Source of the DNA: Candidatus Allofournierella merdavium
GTDB lineage: Bacteria; Bacillota; Clostridia; Oscillospirales; Ruminococcaceae
Reading direction: 5' to 3'
NCBI GenBank assembly: GCA_019118765.1
Contig: DWYI01000045.1
Span: 1-50,314, forward strand
Length of the DNA stretch: 50,314 nt
The translations under genes and the position numbers were made by a program. The notes beneath the pieces are model-generated. The model searched no databases, had not been told where the DNA came from, and was given only the letters and a program-made list of their open reading frames with translations. Below are positions 8,254 through 14,982 of this stretch, in pieces (within the stretch, counting starts at the first letter, position 1; every line of letters begins with the position of its first letter).

Positions 8254-8282
8254 TTGACGCGGGGGGATGAATCGGTTATAAT
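8254..8282 (+). promoter_or_regulatory. Strong sigma-A promoter of the tRNA operon
   Basis: TTGACG (8254-8259), a 17-base spacer and perfect TATAAT (8277-8282). Predicted transcript start is near 8289, about 300 nt before the first tRNA. No other good promoter is seen before the tRNA-Pro gene. Confidence 0.8.
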
Positions 8283-8337
8283 AGCAAAAGCGCCCTGCCG
8301 GGCGGCTGTGTCACACGGCGTCTCCCGGCGGTTCGTA

Positions 8338-8411
8338 ACGGGATGCGGCGCGGTTCTCAAAACGACAGGACGCGGCCGGCCTCCAGCCAACGGGATGTAG
8401 CGCAGTTCGGT
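8338..8411 (+). pseudogene. Truncated copies of the tRNA-Pro 5' end in the operon leader
   Basis: Bases 8390-8411 are identical over 22 nt to 8585-8606, which is the base before tRNA-Pro plus its acceptor strand and D-arm, after which the sequences diverge. A more decayed match starts at 8338 (ACGGGATG, then GCGC and GTTC in register). Neither copy has an anticodon arm. They lie in the 8283-8585 leader, a gap with no protein gene; the rest of it is GC-rich with a CGCGCAA/TTGCGCG inverted pair. Confidence 0.7.
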
Positions 8412-8585
8412 GGGCGAAGCCGAGCGCCGCCGGTGGCGGATGCAGCGAGGCGGAGCCCTTGACGCGCAACCGAGCGGGCCAGCCGCCCTTTGGCGCGGCG
8501 CCGCACGCGACGATTGCGCGAAGGGAGCTGCGGTCCTCTTTATCTGTGCTTTTGGGTCCGATCGGCCTGAAAGTGAGATCAATGA

Positions 8586-8662
8586 CGGGATGTAGCGCAG
8601 TTCGGTAGCGCGCCTGCTTTGGGAGCAGGATGCCGCAGGTTCAAATCCTGTCATCCCGACCA
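8586..8662 (+). tRNA. tRNA-Pro (UGG)
   Basis: A cloverleaf of 77 nt with encoded CCA. The acceptor pair is CGGGATG/CATCCCG, the anticodon arm is CCTGC-TTTGGGA-GCAGG with anticodon TGG, and the T-arm contains GGTTCAAAT. It is the first gene of a three-tRNA operon. Confidence 0.97.
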
Positions 8663-8665
8663 TAG

Positions 8666-8741
8666 GCGGCTTTAGCTCATCTGGTAGAGCGCCACCTTGC
8701 CAAGGTGGAGGTAGCGAGTTCGAGCCTCGTAAGCCGCTCCA
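8666..8741 (+). tRNA. tRNA-Gly (GCC)
   Basis: A 76-nt cloverleaf with encoded CCA. The acceptor pair is GCGGCTT/AAGCCGC and the anticodon loop is TTGCCAA with anticodon GCC. Only 3 bases separate it from tRNA-Pro. Confidence 0.97.
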
Positions 8742-8744
8742 TAC

Positions 8745-8820
8745 GCCTCTGTAGCTCAGTTGGTAGAGCAGGGGACTGAAAATCCCCGTGTCATTGGTTC
8801 GATTCCGATCGGAGGCACCA
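8745..8820 (+). tRNA. tRNA-Phe (GAA)
   Basis: A 76-nt cloverleaf with encoded CCA. The acceptor pair is GCCTCTG/CGGAGGC with one G-U, and the anticodon loop is CTGAAAA with anticodon GAA. It is the last gene of the operon. Confidence 0.97.
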
Positions 8821-8846
8821 CGTCGGAATGGACTTCGCTCCATTCA

Positions 8847-8877
8847 AAAAGCCCAGCCGTTTGGCTGGGCTTTTCTC
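8847..8877 (+). terminator. Terminator of the tRNA operon
   Basis: A 12-bp stem (8847-8858 with 8863-8874) with a GTTT loop and a T run. The same arrangement, with different stem bases, recurs at 8989 and 9265 in the repeat array. Confidence 0.85.
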
Positions 8878-8902
8878 ATACCGCTCCGTCATTCCTCCTT
8901 CT

Positions 8903-8938
8903 CCCCGCGAAACTTTGCTGACGCAAATTTCCGCGGGG
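8903..8938. repeat. Array palindrome 1
   Basis: Arms 8903-8918 and 8923-8938 with loop TGAC. The central pyrimidine mismatch (C opposite T) is kept, and there is one extra A-C mismatch. Confidence 0.8.
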
Positions 8939-9039
8939 GCCCCGGCCGCCCGGGGAGCGGCTGTCTGGACTCCGCACCATTCAGAACACCCGGCCAAAAG
9001 GCCGGGCTTTTCTCATACCGCTCCGTCATTCCTCCTTCT

Positions 9040-9075
9040 CCCCATGAAATTTTGCTTGTGCAAATTTTCATGGGG
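9040..9075. repeat. Array palindrome 2 with compensatory changes
   Basis: Arms 9040-9055 and 9060-9075 with loop TTGT. The other copies have CCCCGCG paired to CGCGGGG; here it is CCCCATG paired to CATGGGG, so both sides changed and pairing is preserved. The internal mismatch is T opposite T. Confidence 0.85.
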
Positions 9076-9178
9076 GCCCCGGCCGCCCATTCGGGCGGCC
9101 ATACGCAAGCTTCATATCGCTTGCGGCGACTTTTTTGCAAAAAGCCACCGGCGCGCTCACTCCGCTGCGGCTCCTCTT

Positions 9179-9214
9179 CCCCGCGAAACTTTGCTGACGC
9201 AAACTTTCGCGGGA
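9179..9214. repeat. Array palindrome 3
   Basis: Arms 9179-9194 and 9199-9214 with loop TGAC and internal C opposite C. Only the outermost pair is lost. Confidence 0.8.
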
Positions 9215-9315
9215 GCCCCGGCCGCCCGGGGGGCGGCTGTCTGGACTCCGCACCATTCAGAACACCCGGTCAAAAGGCCGGGCCTTTCTCATACCGCTCC
9301 GTCATTCCTCCTTCT

Positions 9316-9351
9316 CCCCGCGAAACTTTGCTGACGCAAACTTTCGCGGGG
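9316..9351. repeat. Array palindrome 4
   Basis: Arms 9316-9331 and 9336-9351 with loop TGAC. All positions pair except the conserved internal C opposite C. Confidence 0.8.
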
Positions 9352-9511
9352 GCCCCGGCCGCCCAGGGGGGCGGCATCGCGCTTGCGGCGGCGAAGGGCC
9401 GCGGCGCAAGGTTTCGGGCGAGCAAAACCCTGCGGGGCAAAATCGTTCCTTCGGCGGCTGAAATCGGCACACAGGGCCGAAGATGTCGTTCCCTTTTGGC
9501 CTGTTCTCCTG

Positions 9512-9547
9512 TATGATCGTATCAGCGGCTGCGAAAGAACGATCATA
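9512..9547. promoter_or_regulatory. Inverted repeat TATGATCGT-18-ACGATCATA upstream of TetR operon
   Basis: Perfect 9-bp arms at 9512-9520 and 9539-9547. The left arm overlaps a possible -10 (TATGAT) and the right arm ends just before the AAAGGAG ribosome site. This position suits an operator for the TetR-type regulator encoded in the same operon. Confidence 0.55.
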
Positions 9548-9563
9548 AAAGGAGAAATTCACC

Positions 9564-9920
9564 ATGAACACGGATAAAATTTTCGCGGAAGCCATTGCCA
9601 ACGAATACGCCCCCAAAGGCACCTCCAAAGTGGTGGCCCTGCGCAAGCTGGACCGCCGGGCAAAGGGCCCGGCCAACATCTTCGCCTACAGTTTCGGCGT
9701 GCTGATGACCCTGGTGCTGGGGCTGGGGATGTGCCTTTCCATGCAGGTGATCGGCGGCGGTGTGCTGCTCACGGGGGTGGGCATTCTGCTGGGGCTGCTG
9801 GGCATCGTGGGGGTGGGCCTCAACTACCCCATCTACAAAAAGCTGCTGCGGGCCGGCAAGGAGAAGTATGCCTTCGAGATCATGCAGCTGGCGCGGCAGA
9901 TCAGCGATTCGGCGGAATGA
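9564..9920 (+). CDS. Small two-helix membrane protein of unknown function
   Basis: 118 residues. A charged N-terminus (NEYAPKGTSKVVALRKLDRRAKGPA) is followed by two transmembrane helices (about 42-62 and 68-90) and a short charged tail. I recall close relatives in Clostridia labelled dihydropteridine reductase, but no nucleotide-binding fold is visible and the protein is too short, so that name is doubtful. It is the first gene of an operon with a TetR regulator 18 bp downstream. AAAGGAG precedes ATG 9564. Confidence 0.7.
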   Translation: MNTDKIFAEAIANEYAPKGTSKVVALRKLDRRAKGPANIFAYSFGVLMTLVLGLGMCLSMQVIGGGVLLTGVGILLGLLGIVGVGLNYPIYKKLLRAGKEKYAFEIMQLARQISDSAE

Positions 9921-9938
9921 GCAAGGGGAGGGCGGCAG

Positions 9939-10538
9939 ATGAACAAGTCCGAGAGCAAATATTTCAACACCGCCCTGCGGATGGACGAGGCCCTCATCGC
10001 ACTGCTGGAAGAAAAGGATCTGGAATACATCACGGTGAAGGAGATCTGCCGCCGGGCAGGCGTGAACCGGTCCACTTTTTATCTGCACTATGAGACCGTT
10101 GCCGATTTGGTGAGCGAGGCGCTGGAGACCATCGACCGGCGGTTTCTGTCCTGTTTCCCCCGGGGGCAGCAGGAGGTGCTGGAAAACCTGGGCAGCCGCC
10201 GGCGGGAAGAACTGGTGCTGGTCACCCGGGAGTACCTTGTGCCCTATCTTCACTTTATCCGGGATAACAAAAAAGTCTACCGGGCGGCCTTCCGCAACCC
10301 GGGCAGCGTGGGGGCGGACGCCCGCTACGGGGAACTGAAACGGCATATCCTCGGCCCCATTCTGGAGTGGTTCCAGATCCCGGCGGCCCACCGCCCCTAT
10401 TATATGGCCTACTATGTGGAGGGCATCGCCGCCATCGTAAAGGAGTGGCTGGGCCGGGACTGCGCGGACGATGTGGAGATGATCGCCGGCATCATCGAGT
10501 CCTGTGTGCGCCCCCGGGAGGGCGGCCATGAAGTGTAA
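9939..10538 (+). CDS. TetR/AcrR family transcriptional regulator
   Basis: 199 residues. The N-terminal helix-turn-helix is clear at about residues 10-50 (IALLEEKDLEYITVKEICRRAGVNRSTFYLHYETVADLV). The C-terminal ligand domain resembles that of the dihydroxyacetone-kinase-operon type TetR (TetR_C_8-like) rather than a drug-pump repressor; this assignment is weak. It is translated with its neighbours (GGGGAGG before ATG 9939) and probably regulates this operon. The inverted repeat at 9512-9547 is its best candidate site. The effector is unknown. Confidence 0.85.
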   Translation: MNKSESKYFNTALRMDEALIALLEEKDLEYITVKEICRRAGVNRSTFYLHYETVADLVSEALETIDRRFLSCFPRGQQEVLENLGSRRREELVLVTREYLVPYLHFIRDNKKVYRAAFRNPGSVGADARYGELKRHILGPILEWFQIPAAHRPYYMAYYVEGIAAIVKEWLGRDCADDVEMIAGIIESCVRPREGGHEV

Positions 10539-11202
10539 CGGCCCGGCCGCGGGCGCCCTCCGGGCGTGGCGGGAGGACTATGTGCGCCGCACCCTGTTGG
10601 GCGCGGCGGCCTCCGCCGGCTGTACGGCGCTCTTTGCGGCGTACAACGGGTATCTGGGGCTTCTTCACCGGTCGGCCTGGCACGGGAGCATCGGGGTGTT
10701 CTACCTCCTGCTCACCGCCGTCCGGGGCATCGCCCTTCTGGCGGAAAAAAGGAACCGGACGCTCCCGCCGGAGCAGCAGGACCGCTGCCGCAGCAGCGCG
10801 TTCCTCCTCAGCGCCGGGCTGCTGCTGGCGCTGGACCTGGCGCTGATCCTGCCCATTTCCATGATGGTGGTGCTGGACAAACCCGTGTCCATGGGGCGCA
10901 TCCCGGCCATTGCCATGGCCGCCTACACCACCTGGAAGATCACCATGGCTTCCCTGCACCTGGGCCGGCAGCGGCGCCGGCCCTGCGGCAATACACTGGC
11001 GGGGGAACTGCGGACGGTCAACTTCATCGACGCGCTGGTGGCGGTGCTGACGCTGCAGAATACCCTCATCATGGTGATGGGCACCGGGGAGGAGAACGGG
11101 ATGCTTTCGCTCTCGGCCGTCTCCAGCGGGATTATCTACGCAGCGATCGTGGCCATCACGCTGCGGATGCTGAAAAAGGGGCTGCAACAGAGAAAAACAT
11201 GA
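10528..11202 (+). CDS. Polytopic membrane protein of unknown function
   Basis: 224 residues with about five or six hydrophobic segments (near 20-38, 50-68, 90-115, 125-145, 165-185 and 190-210) and Arg-rich loops between them. No catalytic or transport motif is recognised. ATG 10528 follows GGGAGG and overlaps the last 11 bases of the TetR gene, so it is co-translated with that regulator. The operon ends in a terminator at 11214. Its role may be the regulated output of the TetR system, but this is inference. Confidence 0.7.
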   Translation: MKCNGPAAGALRAWREDYVRRTLLGAAASAGCTALFAAYNGYLGLLHRSAWHGSIGVFYLLLTAVRGIALLAEKRNRTLPPEQQDRCRSSAFLLSAGLLLALDLALILPISMMVVLDKPVSMGRIPAIAMAAYTTWKITMASLHLGRQRRRPCGNTLAGELRTVNFIDALVAVLTLQNTLIMVMGTGEENGMLSLSAVSSGIIYAAIVAITLRMLKKGLQQRKT

Positions 11203-11213
11203 CTGAAAAGAAG

Positions 11214-11268
11214 AAACGCCCACCGGCGGAACGGGGAAAAGACCGTGTCGCCGGTGGGCGTTTTCTTT
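11214..11268 (+). terminator. Terminator between TetR operon and convergent kinase gene
   Basis: A 15-bp stem pairs 11214-11228 with 11249-11263, with a long loop and a T run. It lies between convergent genes and may serve both. Confidence 0.8.
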
Positions 11269-11281
11269 CGTGCCGCAGGGC

Positions 11282-12484
11282 TTATCCCTTCGCCGGCAGC
11301 CGCAGTTCACAGCGGAAGGGCGGCCCGGCGAAAAATTCCGCCCGGCCGCCGTGGGCGGCGGCGATCTGGGCCACCAGCTGCAGGCCGGTGCCGTGGGCGG
11401 CGCTCCCGTCCGGTTCCGCCGGCCGGGCGGGGGCAGGCTTTTCGGCCTCCATGATCCCGCCGTCCACCCAGAGCAGCAGCCGGCCCTTTTCGGCCCGCGC
11501 CCCCAGGCGGATGGCGCAGCCGGGGGCATTGTGCCGCACGCAGTTGGTGAGCAGATTGTTCACCGCCCGCCGCAGCAGGAACGGGTCGGCCTGGATGACG
11601 GGAAGAGGCGTGTCCGGCAGGTCCACCTCGAGATCGAACCCCTCCGCCATGCCGCCGTTGAGAAAATCCGCCGCCGTCTGCCGTACAAAGGCCTCCGGCC
11701 GCAGTGCCGTGCGGCGCAGCGGCTGCATGGCGCAGTCCAGCCGCATGGTCAGGTTCAGGTCGTTCACCAGATCCCGGATGACCTGGCTCTGGGCCCGGAC
11801 GGCGGCCGCCTGCCGCCGGCGGGCGGGGGGCAGATCCGGTGCCTCCTCCAGCTGGGCGGCGTAGCCCATCACCACCGAGAGGGGGGTGCGGATGTCGTGG
11901 GACACGCCGTTGATCCAGCCCGAGCGGGCGGTGTCCCGAACCTTCTGAGCCTGCCAAAACCAGTGGCGCACCGCCAGGCAGGCCAGCCCCAGCACGCCGC
12001 CCAGCGCCAGCCCAAAACAGCCCAGGAACCAGACGGGGGCCCGCAGCAGGGCCCGGGTGTCCAGGACGATGTCGTGTTTCCACACGCTGCCTTTTGGCGC
12101 GCCCTCCACCAGCAGCCCGTCCTCCCGCACCCAGCAGCGCACCGGGTAGTCCTCCAGATACCACCGGGTGAAGGAGGCCACGTCGGTGAGGGCAAACTGC
12201 TCCGGCACATCCTGCGGTTTGCGGAGCGACCAGACCACCCGCCCCTCCTCGTCCAGCAGCATCGCCCAGTGGCCTTCTTCCAGCAGCGGTTCCCCGGCGA
12301 AGGAATAGGCCGCTCCGTCCCGGGTCAGGGCGGCGGAGAGCTGCTCCATGGTGGTGCCCCAGCCCCGGCCGTCCGCCATGTTCCACCAGACAAAAGCAAG
12401 GAGCCCCAGCAGCGACACCGCCGCGATCAGCAGCGCCGAGCCCGCCACCAGCAGCGCGCCCTTCCACAAACTGCGCAGTTTCAT
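11282..12484 (-). CDS. Sensor histidine kinase
   Basis: 400 residues. Two transmembrane helices (about 10-35 and 150-175) bracket an extracytoplasmic domain of about 110 residues. Then come the H-box SHDIRTPLSVVMG with the phospho-accepting His, the N-box NNLLTNCVRHN and a G-box HGTGLQLVAQI. It should phosphorylate the response regulator encoded just upstream, with which it overlaps by ATGA. Its position next to a BcrA-type exporter suggests sensing of a cell-wall-active peptide. The ligand itself cannot be deduced. Confidence 0.9.
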   Translation of the reverse strand: MKLRSLWKGALLVAGSALLIAAVSLLGLLAFVWWNMADGRGWGTTMEQLSAALTRDGAAYSFAGEPLLEEGHWAMLLDEEGRVVWSLRKPQDVPEQFALTDVASFTRWYLEDYPVRCWVREDGLLVEGAPKGSVWKHDIVLDTRALLRAPVWFLGCFGLALGGVLGLACLAVRHWFWQAQKVRDTARSGWINGVSHDIRTPLSVVMGYAAQLEEAPDLPPARRRQAAAVRAQSQVIRDLVNDLNLTMRLDCAMQPLRRTALRPEAFVRQTAADFLNGGMAEGFDLEVDLPDTPLPVIQADPFLLRRAVNNLLTNCVRHNAPGCAIRLGARAEKGRLLLWVDGGIMEAEKPAPARPAEPDGSAAHGTGLQLVAQIAAAHGGRAEFFAGPPFRCELRLPAKG

Positions 12485-13166
12485 GGCCGCTCCTCCCGGC
12501 GGAGCCGGTAGCCCAGCCCCCGCACCGTCAGCAGGAAGCGGGGGTGGGAGGGGTCGGCCTCCACCTTTTCCCGCAGCCGGCGGATGTGCACCATCAGGGT
12601 GTTCTCATAGCCCACCAGCGGCCCGTCCCACAAGGCGGAACACAGCGCGTCGATGGTGACGATGTTGCCCCGGGCCTCCCACAGGGCCTTCAGCAGGGCG
12701 AACTCCTTGGCGGTGAGGGGGGTCTCGGCCCCCGCCCGGCGCACCACCCCCTTGCCCCAGTCGATCTCCGCGTCCCCCAGCCGCGCCGGGGCGGGCTGCT
12801 CCCGGTAGACCCGCCGCAGCACCGCCCGCAGGCGCAGCAGCAGCTCCTGGGGCAGAAAGGGCTTGGTGATGTAGTCGTCCGCCCCGAGGCCCAGCCCCCG
12901 CAGCCGGGCCTCGTCCTCGTCCCGGGCGGAGACGAACAGCACCGGCACGTCCCGCCCCTGCCGCAGCCGGCCGAAGAGGGAAAAGCCGTCCCCGTCCGGC
13001 AGCATCACGTCCAGTAGCACCGCGTCCGGGGCCGAAGCGCGGAATTTTCCAGCGCCTCGGCGCAGCACAGCGCCCCCTCGGTCTCGTACCCCGCCTGGGT
13101 CAGTATCTCCTTCACCATGGCCTGCAGGGCCGGTTCGTCGTCCACGATGAGTATGCGAAGGGCCAT
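12481..13166 (-). pseudogene. OmpR-family response regulator, interrupted by a one-base frameshift
   Basis: The reading frame from ATG 13166 (RBS AAGGAGG) gives a normal receiver start, MALRILIVDDEPALQAMVKEIL, but runs out of frame after CAEALE and stops soon after. The rest of the protein continues in another frame: FRASAPDAVLLDVMLPDGDGF with the phospho-accepting Asp, then KPF and a winged-helix domain ending TVRGLGYRLRREERP. The break is at an A4 run (T4 at 13045-13048 on the plus strand); one extra A restores about 229 residues with no other defect. It may be a sequencing error or a recent loss-of-function mutation. Confidence 0.85.
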
Positions 13167-13199
13167 CCCGCGCCGCCTCCTTCTCTTTTGACTTCCTTT

Positions 13200-13228
13200 A
13201 TTATAGGAAAAAGCCGCCCCGCCGTCCA
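13200..13228 (-). promoter_or_regulatory. Promoter of the two-component operon
   Basis: Minus-strand TGGACG (13228-13223), a 17-base spacer and perfect TATAAT (13205-13200), 34 bp before the regulator start. Confidence 0.6.
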
Positions 13229-13243
13229 CAGCGCCCGCCCCGA

Positions 13244-13298
13244 TTTAAGGCAAATGTAAGGCTGGCTTCATGGGCCTGTAAGGCACGGGCGGTAGGAT
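13244..13298 (+). promoter_or_regulatory. Response-regulator operator: TAAGGC boxes phased by 11 bp
   Basis: TAAGGC occurs at 13246, 13257 and 13279, i.e. at offsets of 11 and 22 bp on one face of the helix. The last box lies where a -35 would be, followed by TAGGAT at 13293-13298 as a possible -10 for the ABC genes. OmpR-family regulators bind direct repeats with 10-11-bp spacing. Confidence 0.65.
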
Positions 13299-13321
13299 GA
13301 AAGGCACAAGGAGGCATTGCT

Positions 13322-14233
13322 ATGAACATCATCGAGACGCGCGATCTGTGCAAGCGATACGGCGGCGTGATGCGGGTGGCCCATCTGGACCTGGACGTGC
13401 CCGAGGGCAGCGTCTACGGCTTTCTGGGGCCCAACGGGGCGGGGAAGTCCACCACGCTGAAAATGATTTTGGGTCTGGTGCGCCCCACGGCGGGCAGCAT
13501 CCGGGTGCTGGGCGAGAGGATGGAGGGGGCCGGCCGCCTGGCGGTGCTGCGGCAGGTGGGCAGCCTCATCGAGAGCCCCAGCTACTACGGCCACCTCACC
13601 GGCGAGGAGAACCTGCGCATCGTCCAGACCCTGCGGGGCGCGCCGGAAAAGAGCGTGGGGGAGGTGCTGGGCATCGTCCGGCTGGAGGGCCAGCGGAACA
13701 AAAAGGTGGCCCACTACTCCCTGGGCATGAAGCAGCGGCTGGGGCTGGCGGCGGCGCTGCTGGGCCGGCCCAGGCTGCTCATTCTGGACGAGCCCACCAA
13801 CGGCCTGGACCCGGCGGGCATCCAGGAGATGCGCCAGCTCATCCGCGACCTGCCCGGCCGGTTCGGCATGACGGTGGTGGTGTCCAGCCACCTGCTGAGC
13901 GAGATCGACCAGATGGCCGACCATGTGGCGGTCATCCGGGAGGGGGAACTGGTGTTCCAGGACACGCTGGCGGCCCTCCACGGCCGCAGCACCCACCACC
14001 TGGCCCTGCGCACCGACAACAACGAACGGGCCTGCGGCCTGCTGGCCCAGCGGGCGGTGCCCTGCCGCCAGGAGGAGGGCTGGCTCATCCTGCCCGTCCT
14101 GCGGGACGAGGACGCCGCCCGGCTCACCCGCTTTCTGGCGGAGAACCGCCTGGGGGTGGTGCGCCTGGAGGAGCGGCAGAAGAGCCTGGAGGACATTTTC
14201 CTGGAGTTGACGGGAAAGGCGGCGAGCCTGTGA
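13322..14233 (+). CDS. BcrA/LanF-type ABC exporter ATPase
   Basis: 303 residues. Walker A GPNGAGKST is near residue 40, the signature YSLGMKQRLGLAAAL near 137, and Walker B LLILDEPTNGLDPAG near 155, followed by SSHLLSE. The C-terminal 80 residues match the extension of bacitracin/lantibiotic-protection ATPases. It should power export or removal of a membrane-active peptide together with the two permeases downstream. AAGGAGG precedes ATG 13322. Divergent from the two-component genes and preceded by their likely operator. Confidence 0.92.
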   Translation: MNIIETRDLCKRYGGVMRVAHLDLDVPEGSVYGFLGPNGAGKSTTLKMILGLVRPTAGSIRVLGERMEGAGRLAVLRQVGSLIESPSYYGHLTGEENLRIVQTLRGAPEKSVGEVLGIVRLEGQRNKKVAHYSLGMKQRLGLAAALLGRPRLLILDEPTNGLDPAGIQEMRQLIRDLPGRFGMTVVVSSHLLSEIDQMADHVAVIREGELVFQDTLAALHGRSTHHLALRTDNNERACGLLAQRAVPCRQEEGWLILPVLRDEDAARLTRFLAENRLGVVRLEERQKSLEDIFLELTGKAASL

Positions 14234-14979
14234 AACTGCTGAAACTGGAATTTTACAAGTGCCGCCGGCGCAGGATCACGCTGGTGTGCGCCGCCGTGCT
14301 GGCGGTGGAGCTGCTGTGGATGGGCGCTTTTTTTGACCGGCAGAGCGCGGAGGACATGCGCTGGGGCTGGATGCTGCTCCTTTACAACCTGGCTATGGTG
14401 GACGCCATCGTGATGCCCCTGAGTGTGGCCACCCTGGCCAGCCGCAGCTGCGAGCTGGAGCACAGGGGCAACACCTGGAAGCTGCTGGAGACCATGGCCT
14501 CCCCCGGCGGGCTGTACGCCGCGAAACTGGGCTGGGGTGCGCTGGTGCTGGCGGCGCTGCTGGCCCTGCGCGCGGGGGTGTTCCTGGCGGCGGGCGTCGT
14601 CATCGGCTTTTCCGGCCCCGCGCCCTGGGGGCGCTTTGGGCTGTTCACCCTGCTCTCCTGGGCGGTGTCCATGATGGCCTGGGCGCTGCAGCAGGGGCTG
14701 TCGCTGCGCTTTGCAAACCAGGCGGCGGCGCTGGTGTGCGGCATCGCCGGCAGCTTTCTGGGCCTGCTCTCCCTGCTGTTCCCGCCGGCCCTCACCCGAT
14801 GCGTGCCCTGGGGCTACTACGGCCTGCTGGCGCTGGCGGGCATGAACTGGGACGAGGCCACCCGTGTCACCAGCTTTTACTGGCGCTGGCCGCTGCCCGG
14901 CGACCTGGCCCTGCTGCTGGCCTGGACGGCGGTGTTCCTGGCCGCGGGCCGGGCGCTGTTTCTGAAAAAGGAGGTGTGA
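14230..14979 (+). CDS. ABC-2 permease, LanE/MutE-like
   Basis: 249 residues. It begins MKLLKLEFYKCRRRRI, a typical start of lantibiotic-immunity permeases, and has about six transmembrane helices. The GTG at 14230 overlaps the ATPase stop by four bases, so the genes are coupled. The conserved EHRGNTWKLLETM loop lies near residue 80. With its partner permease it should form the membrane channel of the exporter. Confidence 0.85.
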   Translation: MKLLKLEFYKCRRRRITLVCAAVLAVELLWMGAFFDRQSAEDMRWGWMLLLYNLAMVDAIVMPLSVATLASRSCELEHRGNTWKLLETMASPGGLYAAKLGWGALVLAALLALRAGVFLAAGVVIGFSGPAPWGRFGLFTLLSWAVSMMAWALQQGLSLRFANQAAALVCGIAGSFLGLLSLLFPPALTRCVPWGYYGLLALAGMNWDEATRVTSFYWRWPLPGDLALLLAWTAVFLAAGRALFLKKEV

Positions 14980-14982
14980 GGG

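Larger units (their letters stand above)
8826..9375 (+). repeat. Array of four 137-139-bp units, each with up to three hairpins
   Basis: A full unit has a terminator-like hairpin with T run, then TCTCATACCGCTCCGTCATT and a pyrimidine tract, a 36-nt palindrome, and a GCCGCCC/GGGCGGC hairpin ending in GGACTCCGCACCATTCAGAA. Palindromes start at 8903, 9040, 9179 and 9316. The first unit begins with the tRNA operon's own terminator. Units 2 and 3 diverge in part (9097-9170). It fills most of the protein-free gap 8821-9563; the rest, 9376-9511, shows nothing I recognise. Confidence 0.85.

Noticed and set aside
8826-9375. CRISPR array
   Set aside because: The period is about 137 bp with most of each unit repeated, not short repeats with unique spacers, and no cas genes are near.
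8889-9470. Short minus-strand frames starting at AAGGAGGAATGACGGAGCGG within each array unit (peptides beginning MTERYEK)
   Set aside because: The ribosome-site-like sequence is only one base from the ATG, the frames diverge after a few codons, and there is no promoter; they come from the repeat itself.
8216-9563. Integrated mobile element at the tRNA cluster
   Set aside because: tRNA fragments and repeats hint at past events, but there is no integrase, transposase or att pair bounding a cargo region.
9564-9920. Dihydropteridine reductase
   Set aside because: That label seems attached to similar short proteins, but the sequence is a two-helix membrane protein with no Rossmann fold.
13041-13050. 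Programmed -1 frameshift in the response regulator
   Set aside because: GGAAAATTCC is not a good slippery heptamer and no downstream structure is evident; response regulators are not known to use one. A deletion or sequence error is simpler.
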